From positions 1 through 64,000 of the forward strand of contig NZ_BLYC01000001.1 in the NCBI RefSeq assembly GCF_019721995.1: DNA of 64,000 nucleotides, given 5' to 3'. A program made the position numbers and the translations under genes. The notes under the pieces are model-generated. The model did no database searches and was not told where the DNA came from. It worked only from the letters and a program-made list of their open reading frames with translations. Shown piece by piece: positions 21,801 through 30,723 of the stretch (within the stretch, counting starts at the first letter, position 1; each line of letters begins with the position of its first letter). This DNA comes from Bathymodiolus japonicus methanotrophic gill symbiont (GTDB lineage Bacteria > Pseudomonadota > Gammaproteobacteria > Methylococcales > Methylomonadaceae).

Positions 21801-22219
21801 TGCCTGGGCCTTTATGTCTTATGTGCAAAATCTTGCAGTTTATTATTATTTTCAAAGCGGTATTATAACCTCAAGAGCAGATTTTTTTTGAAGTTTTTAA
21901 CTTAGATGCTTAGAGAAAGCAAGTGCGTATTAGTGAACTCTGTTACCTGATTTTATGCTACACAATAATAGGAAAAGGTCACTATCAAGGCGGTGCTGGA
22001 AGTCGATTGAGAATCTAAACGTAGTCTCTGTACTCTATCGCCACTATTACGCCTTTAGGCTGCCACTTGTTTCAATTATTGCTACAGAAATAACCGACTT
22101 CAGGCCAGTTAGTTCGCTGACCTGACTGGGTGTATCCTCGAACTAGGTAGCTACCATGCCAATTGCTATAGCGCCATAAAAACAATCTGAAGAAGCTATT
22201 AAATTAAGATAATCTCAGC
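21801..22219. other. Non-coding stretch with no recognised feature
   Basis: AT-rich and stop-dense in all frames. No tRNA, terminator or repeat end was recognised. It may be decayed sequence next to the IS630 remnant. Confidence 0.5.
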
Positions 22220-22514
22220 CGCTGAAAATCCTGGAAACGGAGCTTTAGCGAAGTGAAGATTTTTAGTCCGCGATAGCCGTAGGGCCGTTGTTTTTTCGGA
22301 GTCTGAGCGTTAGCGAAGGTGGAGACAAAATAAAAGGCCATCCGACACGGCGTCAAGTCATTTGGAGCCTATGTTCCGACCCCTTGTTGGGTCGGGACGA
22401 GGTGACGAGGACGAATCGGGGCCGCCGGAGGCATAAGTGGTCGCGTTAAGTTTTTGCTGCTTGCTTGGGCTGGGATGCCCAAAACAAGCTTTCGCAAAAA
22501 TAGCGACTCCCCAA
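22220..22514 (+). mobile_element. B element, copy B4 (295 bp)
   Basis: CCTGG sub-type ending CCCCAA, located at the 3' border of the IS630 remnant. Its central hairpin region reads GTTTTTTCGGAG where most copies have GTTTTGTCGGAG, a variant shared with B3. Confidence 0.92.
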
Positions 22515-22559
22515 TATAGTTTCTCAGATAAATAATTTCCAAATTTGGAGCGCTTAAAC

Positions 22560-23081
22560 TTAGGCGGTAACAACGAAATCTTCCCGCAATTTTTGCATAA
22601 CACAAATCACTTTACTGGCATCATACATATAAGTGTTAAAAGTTTGCACAACTGAATCATGAAGATCTTCAAAAGTTTTAAAATACTTCATATGAGTCGA
22701 ATCGCGTTTCGTATTTTTCCATAATTTCTCAATCGGATTAAAATCCGGCGAGAACGCAGGGAGACGTTCTACTGTCAAACGATCTACATTAGCTAACTTA
22801 AATTCCTTAATAACACCGCTTCCATGATACGGGGCACCATCTTCAATTAGAATAATCTTGCCTTTATAATAAGCCAGCAATTGTGTTAAAAACTCAACAT
22901 AGCTTTCACCATTAAAACGCCCAGATGTTTCAGCGTGTTGTAATATCATTGGCTTATAACTCTCGATTAAGACGTTGTCGGCAATAGAATATATCGCTTC
23001 CATAAAAAGCTTCTGTGTTGGATATTTCTCATTTTTTAAGCTTTTAAGAATAGCTAAAAATTCTTGAGGCAGCCCAGCTTC
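22560..23081 (-). pseudogene. IS630-type transposase, 5'-truncated
   Basis: The C-terminal part of an IS630/mariner-like DDE transposase. IEDGAPYHGSGV gives the second acidic residue and LPAFSPDFNPIEKLWKNTK the final glutamate. The N-terminal helix-turn-helix and first aspartate are missing: the frame (EAGLPQEFLAILKSLKNEKY upstream of the Met at 23003) stops at element B5, beyond which the sequence is unrelated. B4 sits at its other end. It is non-functional. Confidence 0.82.
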
Positions 23082-23636
23082 CGCTGAAAATCCTGGAAAC
23101 GGAGCTTTAGCGAAGTGAAGATTTTTAGTCCGCGATAGCCGTAGGGCCGTTGTTTTGTCGGAGTCTGAGCGTTAGCGAAGGTGGAGACAAAATAAAAGGC
23201 CATCCGACACGGCGTCAAGTCATTTGGAGCCTATGTTCCGACCCCTTGTTGGGTCGGGACGAGGTGACGAGGACGAATCGGGGCCGCCGGAGGCATAAGT
23301 GGTCGCGTTAAGTTTTTGCTGCTTGCTTGGGCTGAGATGCCCAAAACAAGCTTTCGCAAAAATAGCGACTCCCCCGCTGTCAGCCCCGGACGGGCTGATA
23401 GTCTCCAGAAGGCGCAGGGAAATTTGCCAATCCGAAGTGCGCGATAGCGCGCGAGGGAGGCTAAAATTTTATCCCGAATAGCCGTAGAGCCATTTGTGGT
23501 AGCCATGACTGAGCTGCTTTGTGCTCAGTCTGTGGCGGACGCAGGGCGGCTGGAGCATCTCCTATTCGCTGCGTAGGTGAACGAATTACGGCGACAGGAG
23601 TCCCGGAATTTCGTGAGGTAGCATGGCGCGCCTGTA
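23082..23636 (+). mobile_element. B element, copy B5, carrying C2 near its 3' end
   Basis: Full B up to GACTCCCC, then C2 at 23375-23634, then TA, which would be B's final two bases. The left flank is the IS630 transposase; the right flank is an unrelated coding remnant, so B5 marks a deletion junction. Confidence 0.85.
23375..23634 (+). mobile_element. C element, copy C2 (260 bp)
   Basis: CGCTGTCAGCC to GGCGCGCCTG, placed exactly after the CCCC of B5. Confidence 0.92.
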
Positions 23637-23846
23637 GCGTTTGAATTTTCGAGTGTCAGAGTCAGTGAACAAGTGCAGGCATTTGGCCCTGATCAGCAAG
23701 AGCTAAGCCATAAACTCAAATTGCAGGCATCGACCGAGTTAGCCCTTAAAGGCAGAATGCATACCGCTGCCGTGTGCGACCGGGCGGCTAGGGCATTAGC
23801 CGAAAACTTTAACAATTACTTTAAACGCAATAAAATACATACTTAG
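23637..23846 (+). pseudogene. Unidentified coding remnant (3' part)
   Basis: An open frame of 69 residues from the B5/C2 junction to TAG (FEFSSVRVSEQVQAF ... ALAENFNNYFKRNKIHT). Composition looks protein-coding: amphipathic helices and several Gln/Ala-rich stretches. The 5' end is missing at the repeat junction. The family is not recognised. Confidence 0.4.
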
Positions 23847-23853
23847 TTATAAA

Positions 23854-24337
23854 CTGAAGTTTCCCAATAATTATTTATGGTAAAATTGAAACTATGCTAC
23901 AACTATCGCTGAAAATCATGGAAACGGAGCTTAGCGAAGTGGTGATTTTTAGTCCCTGATAGGCGACAGGGCAATTCGCTGATTCGACGTGTGCTAGCAG
24001 CACGCGAGAGGAGCAAGAATTGCATTCCGAATAGCCGTCCAGCCAGTGAGGTAGTAATGACGAAGCGGCTTTTGTGCGTAGTCGTTGCGGACGCAGGGCG
24101 TTCAGGGCATCTCCCATCCGCTGCGTAGGTGAGCGAATTATGGCGACAGGAGTCCCGGAATTTCGTGAGGTAGCATGGCGCGCCTGATGAAAAAAACAGT
24201 CTTTTCATTCGTTTCAAATGCTATTGCCTAAGGGGAATTAAGTAGGGGTTTGCTATAAACATGGCAAAACCACCTAAAATAAACCTCGATACACCAGCAT
24301 TGTGTATTTCAGCTACTCAATAATTGGGAAACTTCAG
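23854..24337 (+). mobile_element. D element (MITE), copy D3, interrupted by A3
   Basis: 204-bp D sequence split by A3 at 23907-24186, with TTATAAA duplicated on both flanks (23847-23853 and 24338-24344). Deleting 280 bp restores CAACTATATGAAAAAAACAG as in D5 and D6. Confidence 0.93.
23907..24186 (+). mobile_element. A element, copy A3 (280 bp)
   Basis: Inserted in MITE D3 without target duplication. Comparison with intact D copies defines both ends of A to the base. Confidence 0.96.
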
Positions 24338-24338
24338 T

Positions 24339-24479
24339 TATAAAGATATCGCGATTAGTTTCAGCAATGAAGATAAGCAAAGCATCGGGCGCTTTATGTT
24401 TAATCAGGGGTTTTGCGACCCATTGCCTTGCTTAATAAAGCTAGAGCTGGGTGGCGGTAATGTATTGATCGCCCAGTGA
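24339..24479 (+). pseudogene. Unidentified coding remnant
   Basis: Open frame YKDIAISFSNEDKQSIG ... LIKLELGGGNVLIAQ ending at TGA. It begins right at the D3 junction and may be the 3' part of a gene whose 5' part is lost or lies in the other frame before D3. Not recognised. Confidence 0.35.
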
Positions 24480-24558
24480 TAATGTCCCTGATATATTGAG
24501 CGGACTTTTATAGAAAATTCTAATCTGGTAGGGTTAGATCCATGACTTTAAAAACTAT

Positions 24559-25113
24559 CGCTGAAAATCAGGGAAACGGAGCCTAAGCGAAGTGATGATT
24601 TTTAGTCCGCGATAGCCGTAGGGCCGTTATTTTGTCGGAGTCTGAGCGTTAGCGAAGGTGGAGACAAAATAAAAGGCCATCCGACACGGCGTCAAGTCAT
24701 TTGGAGCCTATGTTCCGACCCCTTGTTGGGTCGGGACGAGGTGACGAGGACGAATCGGGGCCGCCGGAGGCATAAGTGGTCGCGTTAAGTTTTTGCTGCT
24801 TGCTTGGGCTGGGATGCCCAAAACAAGCTTTCGCAAAAATAGCGACTCCCCCGCTGTCAGCCCCGGACGGGCTGATAGTCTCCAGAAGGCGCAGGGAAAT
24901 TTGCCAATCCGAAGTGCGCGATAGCGCGCGAGGGAGGCTAAAATTTTATCCCGAATAGCCGTAGAGCCATTTGTGGTAGCCATGACTGAGCTGCTTTGTG
25001 CTCAGTCTGTGGCGGACGCAGGGCGGCTGGAGCATCTCCTATTCGCTGCGTAGGTGAACGAATTACGGCGACAGGAGTCCCGGAATTTCGTGAGGTAGCA
25101 TGGCGCGCCTGGA
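24559..25113 (+). mobile_element. B element, copy B6, carrying C3 near its 3' end
   Basis: CAGGG sub-type. B runs to GACTCCCC, C3 follows (24852-25111), then GA closes B. It is inserted in codon 6 of the DUF4156 gene, same orientation as the gene. Confidence 0.92.
24852..25111 (+). mobile_element. C element, copy C3 (260 bp)
   Basis: Inserted between CCCC and GA of B6. Its last 12 bp (ATGGCGCGCCTG) open the reading frame of the downstream lipoprotein. Confidence 0.93.
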
Positions 25114-25480
25114 TTTTTTAATTCCTGTTTTAAGTGTTTTGATGATCAGCTGTGTGACTCCTTTAAAAAAAGAGGCTGAAATTGTGCAGTTAATTTATAT
25201 AGAGCCTAAAGAAGGTCAGTGCCGATTTATTGGCCAGACTTCAGCATCGGATGGCGGGATGGTATCAGGTGATTTTATGACGGATGCCAAAATCTATAGA
25301 AGTACCGCTAATTTAATGAAAAATAAGGCGTATAAGATGGGTGGTAATGCCGTTTATATTCAGCAGCAGTTTAATAAAAATAAAGACTTAACCAAGGCTA
25401 TGACGAATCAGACCATGCAGGGTTTTGTGTATCAATGTCCGGGGCTGGAACAGGTTCAGCCTATAACTGAACAGCAATAA
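25100..25480 (+). CDS. DUF4156-type lipoprotein with element-supplied start
   Basis: The frame starts at the ATG inside the 3' end of C3, preceded by GTGAGG four bases upstream. It reads MARLDFLIPVLSVLMISCV, so the first residues MARL replace the native MTLKT and the lipobox LMISC stays intact. The total is 126 residues, close to the native length. Signal-peptide rules (a basic n-region, hydrophobic core, cysteine) are still met, so a working lipoprotein could be made if the element or an upstream promoter is transcribed. Expression is inference. Confidence 0.65.
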   Translation: MARLDFLIPVLSVLMISCVTPLKKEAEIVQLIYIEPKEGQCRFIGQTSASDGGMVSGDFMTDAKIYRSTANLMKNKAYKMGGNAVYIQQQFNKNKDLTKAMTNQTMQGFVYQCPGLEQVQPITEQQ

Positions 25481-25615
25481 AGGCTGATGTAAAAAGATCT
25501 CACCATAAAGGACTTGAAGGTATGCTTGTATTTTTAAGATTTTGTTTAAAACAATTTAGTCTTACTCTTCATTATCTTAATGGTGAAAACATCTATAAAC
25601 ATAATACACGATATT

Positions 25616-26902
25616 TTAAATTAACTCAGTAATCAGGGTATTATCAGTAATTTCTCTCGATATAGCCGGGCTAATTGTGTTCTCTAAAATTTCGCTATTA
25701 TCAATAATAGTTGCCACTCGTAGGTAATTAGGGGTGTAGCCAAACACTTTGTGTTTCGTGGCATCGATTTCTTCCTTTTGACCTTCCCATAAAATATCCT
25801 GAGATCCACCCAGGTTTTGTATCAGAAAGTTCTTCTTCATTTGTTCTGCTAGTTGGTGTAACTGCTGACTGCGCTGTTTTTTGATCGTCTGTTGTACTGG
25901 GTCTGGCAAGGTAGCCGCTTTTGTTCCTCTCCGCGTGGAATAGGTAAAAATATGGATATTCCCAAAGCCGATCTGTTTAATAAAGTCAAAACTTTCCTGC
26001 CATTCCTGTGCTGTTTCGCCGGGAAAGCCGACAATAATATCGGTGGTGATATTGATATTTGGTACTTTTGCGCGCGCTTGTTGCACTATCAGTTGGAATT
26101 CTGCTGTTTTACAGCGCCTGGCCATGCGCTTTAAAACGCTGTCAGAACCACTTTGCAGCGGCAGGTGAAGATGCGGCATTAACCGTGGGTTGCTAAATAA
26201 AGCAAAGAAATTTTCAGGCAGATCCCAAGGCTCTAGTGAGCCTAAACGTAAGCGGGGAACAGTGGTTTGATCCAGAATGGCCTGAATTAAATCGGCTAGA
26301 TTATGATCGATATCAGAACCGTAACCACCTAAATGAACCCCAGTTAAGATAACCTCTTTAACCCCTTGTGCAACAAAGTTATTAATATCTCTTACAATCT
26401 GCTCAATAGACGTACTTCTTTCGTCCCCGCGAGCAACAGTAACGATGCAAAAGGTGCATCGGTAGCGGCAGCCATCTTGTATTTTAATAAATGCACGTTG
26501 CCTGCCTCTGCTAAATAATGAAATTTCAGCGGGTTCTGTAGACATTACGGGCATGCTGGGTATATCCAGTTCAGCGATAGCAAGTTCAACTAGACGGCCT
26601 TTATCCTGATTACTGACAATTAAATCGACCCCTAGTAGTTCTGCAGCTTCATCCGCTTCCAGGGTGGCATAACAGCCACTGACAACTATTTTGGCATTGG
26701 GGTTATTTCTATGAATCCGGCGTATAAGCTGACGGGATTTACGCACAGCATCTTGCGTAACGGCACAGGAATTGACAATAATCAGTTGCGCTTTATTTTG
26801 TTCGCGGGTGATTTTATGTCCCGCATTCTGAAATGCTTGAGCCCAGCTTTCCAGTTCGGCTTCGTTGAGACGACAACCTAAAGTCCTAAGATGTACTAAC
26901 AT
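25616..26902 (-). CDS. mtaB: tRNA ms2t6A37 methylthiotransferase MtaB
   Basis: Radical-SAM enzyme converting t6A37 to ms2t6A37 in ANN-decoding tRNAs. The 428 residues show the N-terminal UPF0004 domain with cluster cysteines in RTLGCRLNE, IVNSCAVT and VVSGCYAT. The radical-SAM motif is QDGCRYRCTFCIV, followed by a C-terminal TRAM-like segment. The HLRTLGCRLN start and length favour MtaB over MiaB or RimO. It is a single gene and its promoter faces the 26.9-27.3 kb spacer. Confidence 0.92.
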   Translation of the reverse strand: MLVHLRTLGCRLNEAELESWAQAFQNAGHKITREQNKAQLIIVNSCAVTQDAVRKSRQLIRRIHRNNPNAKIVVSGCYATLEADEAAELLGVDLIVSNQDKGRLVELAIAELDIPSMPVMSTEPAEISLFSRGRQRAFIKIQDGCRYRCTFCIVTVARGDERSTSIEQIVRDINNFVAQGVKEVILTGVHLGGYGSDIDHNLADLIQAILDQTTVPRLRLGSLEPWDLPENFFALFSNPRLMPHLHLPLQSGSDSVLKRMARRCKTAEFQLIVQQARAKVPNINITTDIIVGFPGETAQEWQESFDFIKQIGFGNIHIFTYSTRRGTKAATLPDPVQQTIKKQRSQQLHQLAEQMKKNFLIQNLGGSQDILWEGQKEEIDATKHKVFGYTPNYLRVATIIDNSEILENTISPAISREITDNTLITELI

Positions 26903-27335
26903 GATGCAACAACCAGTAAGTAAACATTACGCTAAGAAAATCCGTAAAACAGGGTATTATCCCATAAGTAAAGAACGCGCACGGAATAAGTTTGGCGCAC
27001 CCGCTATGCTGGCGCAGGATTTATGTTCGTTTTCAAGGTGTGGAAACAGGCGCATAGCTGGTAACGCAACTATTTCTACAACGCAGAAGACGGGCATAAA
27101 GACATGCAGGTTGTTGAAGTTATTCCGTGTACGTTCCTAAGCTATAGACGAGAATTTTAGTCAGATCATCGGACGTTTTCTTATCTACCTTATAGGCATA
27201 TAAGATGCATGTTTTATGGATATTAGGGTATTGTTTCTTTATTGGAAACAATTTGAGAATAAATCGCTATATTGATATTTTCTTATATAGCTGTATAGTA
27301 GCTATTAAATACTTAATGAGACAGGAGTGTAAGCA
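26903..27335. other. Spacer with an imperfect inverted repeat
   Basis: Bases 26970-27138 have inverted ends GAACGCGCACGGAATAA and TTATTCCGTGTACGTTC. They share GAACGCGCACGGA, GCTGGCGCAG and ATTTATGTTCGT blocks with 13386-13510. This is probably a dispersed non-coding repeat. The rest is AT-rich upstream DNA of the small membrane protein. Confidence 0.6.
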
Positions 27336-27494
27336 ATGACTGATTTACAAAAAGATATTTTAGCAGGGCTATTATTTATTACAGGTCTTTTAAGCTTTTT
27401 TTCTGGTGCGTTTATTATATCGGCCACTGTTTTTGCGGCGACTGCTATTCTAAGCAATGTTCACCAGACTGCTCATCTACACTTAAGTAAATAG
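27336..27494 (+). CDS. Small membrane protein, 52 aa, unknown
   Basis: An ATG preceded by AGGAG (8 nt spacing) opens MTDLQKDILAGLLFITGLL. There are two hydrophobic segments (about residues 9-23 and 26-45) and a polar C-terminus SNVHQTAHLHLSK. A strong terminator follows at 27564, so it looks like a free-standing small transcript. Not recognised; the ribosome-binding site and terminator support it as real. Confidence 0.6.
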   Translation: MTDLQKDILAGLLFITGLLSFFSGAFIISATVFAATAILSNVHQTAHLHLSK

Positions 27495-27563
27495 TTTTTC
27501 ATGTAGTAACCCTTAGTAGTACCAATAAACAAGATTTCTCCTCGTGATCTGTTTATTTTTTAT

Positions 27564-27598
27564 AACGCTTGTTACGGTCCGGTAACAGGCGTTTTTTT
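27564..27598 (+). terminator. Intrinsic terminator after the small membrane protein
   Basis: Stem ACGCTTGTTAC/GTAACAGGCGT with one G-T pair and a short loop, then seven T residues. Confidence 0.88.
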
Positions 27599-27802
27599 GC
27601 TTTGTAAGCAGTAAAATCGACTCAACTAGCGCCTTATATTTAGAGATCATCTAGCACTGATTTTGCGCCTAGTATTCATGCGCCCCCTCCCACTAAACAT
27701 TAAACTGGTTGAAGTTGTACCTTGATTAGCATCTTTTATGATCCAGTATTTTTCATTTAAGTCATACTCTCTGTATAGTTTGCCAGAGGTAGCAGGAAAA
27801 TT

Positions 27803-29170
27803 ATGAACAAAAAACAACTAATAATAAGCAGTGCATTCTTAATAGCACTACTAACAGGTTTTGGCCTGAGCCATTTTTTTGCCCAGTCACATGAATTGGC
27901 ATGGACGGCAGCAATTACTTTATTGACAGTTATATTCTGGGTTACAGAGGCGATTCCCATACCTGCAGCCTCGCTGATTCCATTTGCATTATTTCCCTTT
28001 GCAGGAGTATTGACGCACAAAGAGGTTTCATCTGCACTCGGTAGCCATATCGTTTTATTGTTAATGGGCGGCTTTATGTTATCCAGGTCGCTGGAAAAAA
28101 GTGGTGTGCATCGTCGATTGGCGATTTATATGGTCAGGCTTGTAGGCATTAATAGTGGGCGGCGTGTAGTGATCGGGTTTATGTTGGCGGCCGCTTTTTT
28201 AAGTATGTGGATCTCCAATACGGCAGCGACTCTTATTCTGTTACCCATTGCCTTAGCTGTGTTGCAGGGAATTGATGATAAGACAATGGAAATTGCCTTA
28301 TTGCTGGGTATTGCCTATGCCGCGAGTCTGGGCGGAGTAGGTACGCCGATTGGCACTCCGCCAAATATCATCTTTATCAGCATTTATCAGGAAACTACGG
28401 GCAAAGAGATGGATTTTCTTAGCTGGATGCAAACCGGGGTGCCTGTGGTTCTGATTGGTATTCCATTGGTGGCATTTTGGTTAACGCGTAAGGTCTCGGT
28501 AAACCAATGCTTTGTATTGCCTGAAGTAGGCGCATGGCGACCTGCTGAAAAAAGAGTGTTATGTGTTTTTGGCCTGGTTGCATTGGCGTGGGTAACACGA
28601 ATGCTTTGGAGTAAGTGGCTAGGGCTAGAGGGAGTCGGTGATAGCTCCATTGCCATATGCGGAGTGGTATTAATGTTCCTGATTCCCAGCGGCGAAAAAC
28701 AAGGCACTTTGCTAGATTGGCAGACCGCCAGTGATATTCCCTGGGGAATGTTGTTATTATTTGCCGGCGGTATCGCGATTGCGAAATCTTTTATGGCTTC
28801 AGGATTAAGTGACAAAATAGGCGCTATGTTGACTGGTTTGTCGGTACTGCCGGTTTTTGTATTGATTTTATCAGTCTGTCTACTGGTTACTTTTTTAACC
28901 GAGTTTACCAGTAATAGCGCAACAGCGACTTTATTAATGCCTATATTGGCGACTGCGGGAGGGGCAGCTGGTATTGACCCGCAGCTATTGATGATGCCAG
29001 CTGCAATCAGTGCTAGTTGCGCTTTTATGATGCCGGTTGCCACGGCGCCTAATGCAATTGTTTACGGTACTAATAAATTTCAGATCAAAGATATGGCACG
29101 CGAAGGCTTGCTGTTGAATATTATGCTGGCCTTTGTGATTAGCGGTGTTTGTTTCTTTACTTTGAGCTAG
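27803..29170 (+). CDS. SLC13/DASS family anion symporter
   Basis: A 455-residue polytopic membrane protein. It shows the two SNT signatures of divalent anion:sodium symporters, MWISNTAATLILLP (about residue 135) and FTSNSATATLLMPI (about 375), and the conserved TEAIPIPAASLIPF near the N-terminus. The family imports di- or tricarboxylates or sulfate; the substrate cannot be fixed here. It stands alone, with its own promoter region after the terminator at 27.6 kb. Confidence 0.88.
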   Translation: MNKKQLIISSAFLIALLTGFGLSHFFAQSHELAWTAAITLLTVIFWVTEAIPIPAASLIPFALFPFAGVLTHKEVSSALGSHIVLLLMGGFMLSRSLEKSGVHRRLAIYMVRLVGINSGRRVVIGFMLAAAFLSMWISNTAATLILLPIALAVLQGIDDKTMEIALLLGIAYAASLGGVGTPIGTPPNIIFISIYQETTGKEMDFLSWMQTGVPVVLIGIPLVAFWLTRKVSVNQCFVLPEVGAWRPAEKRVLCVFGLVALAWVTRMLWSKWLGLEGVGDSSIAICGVVLMFLIPSGEKQGTLLDWQTASDIPWGMLLLFAGGIAIAKSFMASGLSDKIGAMLTGLSVLPVFVLILSVCLLVTFLTEFTSNSATATLLMPILATAGGAAGIDPQLLMMPAAISASCAFMMPVATAPNAIVYGTNKFQIKDMAREGLLLNIMLAFVISGVCFFTLS

Positions 29171-29223
29171 TTTAGTAATTGGGGACGGAATTTGTAATAC
29201 GAATAGTTTTTTTTGTGTCAATA

Positions 29224-30003
29224 TTAATCAAACATGCTCGCGCTTTTTGTTTTATTATTTTTCAATCCACGCGCACTATCCAGGCCCTGGATTTTATGAA
29301 AATTGGCTCCGGTTAGTGTGGCATTGGTGAAGTTAGAATCAGCTAATTTTGCCGCTGTAAAGTCAACGTGACTGACATTGGCATCGGTGAAATTAGCAGC
29401 GCCCAATTCCGCTGATATTAATATGGCATTGCTTAAATTGGCATCGGTCAGATTTGCAAAGCGCAAGGTGGCACGACCTAAGTCAGCATTTTGTAGATTC
29501 GCATTAGTTAAGTTAACTTTATTCAGGCTAACGCGCATTAGTCCCATAGGCTGGTTTTTCATATCAGCGCCCCAGCGTACATTTGCGAGGTTTGCATTGC
29601 TCATATTTGAATTATCCAGATTGGCAATCACGCGGCTATCACTGAAATTCACATTGCTTAAGTTAGAGCGCATCATGCTGACACCAAAAATACTGACTCT
29701 AGATAGGTCAGCACCGGATAGATTGATTCCGGTCATTACAGTTAAATCCAAGACTAGGTCGGACAGGTTACTCTGGCTTAAATCGGCACCGCGTAAATCT
29801 GCTCCCCATAAATCGGCATTGCGGAAGTCAAGTTTAGACAGGTCTACGCCTTTTAAATCGTTGCGTCTCAAGTTGGCTGGTTTTGCCTTGCTGGCATTTT
29901 TTAGCAGTTGTATGACTTCGCTACGGCTTAAGTCAGCAGCCGAGACTGTATTAGGAATAAGGTTAGATAAAAATAGTGTTAGTATGAATGCGAGATGCTT
30001 CAT
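29224..30003 (-). CDS. Secreted pentapeptide-repeat protein
   Basis: The ATG at 30003 is preferred over 30024 because it opens a clean signal peptide, MKHLAFILTLFLSNLIPN then TVSAAD. The mature region consists of about 35 pentapeptide units of the A(D/N)LXX type (ADLWGADLRGADLSQSNL), which fold as a right-handed quadrilateral beta-helix. Export to the periplasm is inferred from the signal. The repeat fold is known; the role is not. Confidence 0.88.
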   Translation of the reverse strand: MKHLAFILTLFLSNLIPNTVSAADLSRSEVIQLLKNASKAKPANLRRNDLKGVDLSKLDFRNADLWGADLRGADLSQSNLSDLVLDLTVMTGINLSGADLSRVSIFGVSMMRSNLSNVNFSDSRVIANLDNSNMSNANLANVRWGADMKNQPMGLMRVSLNKVNLTNANLQNADLGRATLRFANLTDANLSNAILISAELGAANFTDANVSHVDFTAAKLADSNFTNATLTGANFHKIQGLDSARGLKNNKTKSASMFD

Positions 30004-30073
30004 GGGGGTTCCTGTTATAGGCAAACAAAATCAGAGTTTGTGTTGTATTCCGTATGTGAAATTTCTTTTATCA

Positions 30074-30143
30074 GTAGGGCGTGGCTTTAGCCCGCCATTA
30101 TTCAAACGCTACGTTAAAATCGCGGGCTAAAGCCACGCCCTAC
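30074..30143. repeat. Palindromic repeat (GTAGGGCGTGGCTTTAGCC arms)
   Basis: Inverted arms of 22 bp, GTAGGGCGTGGCTTTAGCCC on the left and its complement on the right, around a 26-bp centre. A second copy starts at 63938. It lies between the pentapeptide gene and sufT and is a REP-like element. Confidence 0.88.
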
Positions 30144-30163
30144 ATTGAGTATTCGGGGGGAGG

Positions 30164-30712
30164 TTAAAAAAGCCCTAATTGCACTTGTGCCACTTCGGAC
30201 ATCATATCGCGCGACCAAGGTGGATCCAGGACGATTTCAACCTCTACTGAGTCAACTCCGGGTAAGGCGCGGATGGCCTTTTCTACATCACTCTGAATTA
30301 CCGGTCCCATACCACAGCCTGGTGCGGTCAGTGTCATCATGACATGCACGCTGTTAAGGTCTTTACTTGTTGATTCGACGTTACAATTATAGACTAAACC
30401 CAGATCTACGATATTCACAGGAATTTCAGGGTCATACACCGTTTTCATCACTTCCCAGCAGTTTTTTTCTACTGCAGTAGCGTCCGTTTCGGAAACTAAT
30501 GTATGTAATTCGTGTGGCTCTTTTCCCAGGGCATCGGCATCGGCACTGGAAATGCGTACCATATGGCCGTGGTCAGTTACTACCGTGTAGTTATTGCCCA
30601 GATCCTGATGTATGGTCACTTCTTTGCCTTTGCTCAGGGTACCGTGGTTTCCATCCGGGATCAGGACTACATTGACATCGCGTGTCAGGGTAATTGTTTC
30701 TCTTTCAGGCAT
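30164..30712 (-). CDS. sufT: Putative Fe-S assembly protein SufT (MIP18 family)
   Basis: The 182 residues comprise an N-terminal extension and a MIP18/DUF59 domain with KTVYDPEIPVNIVDLGLVY and the conserved cysteine in LTAPGCGMGPVI. The ending DPPWSRDMMSEVAQVQLGLF is typical of SufT. It contributes to maturation of iron-sulfur proteins. It lies 11 bp downstream of yciK on the same strand; no other suf genes are in the window. Confidence 0.9.
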   Translation of the reverse strand: MPERETITLTRDVNVVLIPDGNHGTLSKGKEVTIHQDLGNNYTVVTDHGHMVRISSADADALGKEPHELHTLVSETDATAVEKNCWEVMKTVYDPEIPVNIVDLGLVYNCNVESTSKDLNSVHVMMTLTAPGCGMGPVIQSDVEKAIRALPGVDSVEVEIVLDPPWSRDMMSEVAQVQLGLF

Positions 30713-30723
30713 GATTGTATCTA

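Larger units (their letters stand above)
24542..25480 (+). pseudogene. DUF4156-type lipoprotein gene split by B6/C3 (ancestral extent)
   Basis: The original ATG is at 24542. Deleting B6 together with nested C3 (24559-25113) joins ATGACTTTAAAAACTAT to TTTTTTAATTCC and gives MTLKTIFLIPVLSVLMISC. This is a textbook lipoprotein signal with cysteine at 19. The mature part (IEPKEGQCRFIGQTSASDG, then KAYKMGGNAVYIQQQF) matches the DUF4156 pattern. See the separate entry for the frame now open from 25100. Confidence 0.85.

Noticed and set aside
13780-24186. CRISPR array
   Set aside because: The repeats are 260-295 bp, irregularly spaced and lie inside genes; no cas gene is present.
23231-24983. Repeated 91-residue frame across B-C composites
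   Set aside because: Present only where B and C happen to be joined; it crosses both elements and has no recognisable protein character.
28387-29043. Antisense 218-codon frame in the SLC13 gene
   Set aside because: Shadow of a hydrophobic coding sequence; the sense strand has clear family motifs.
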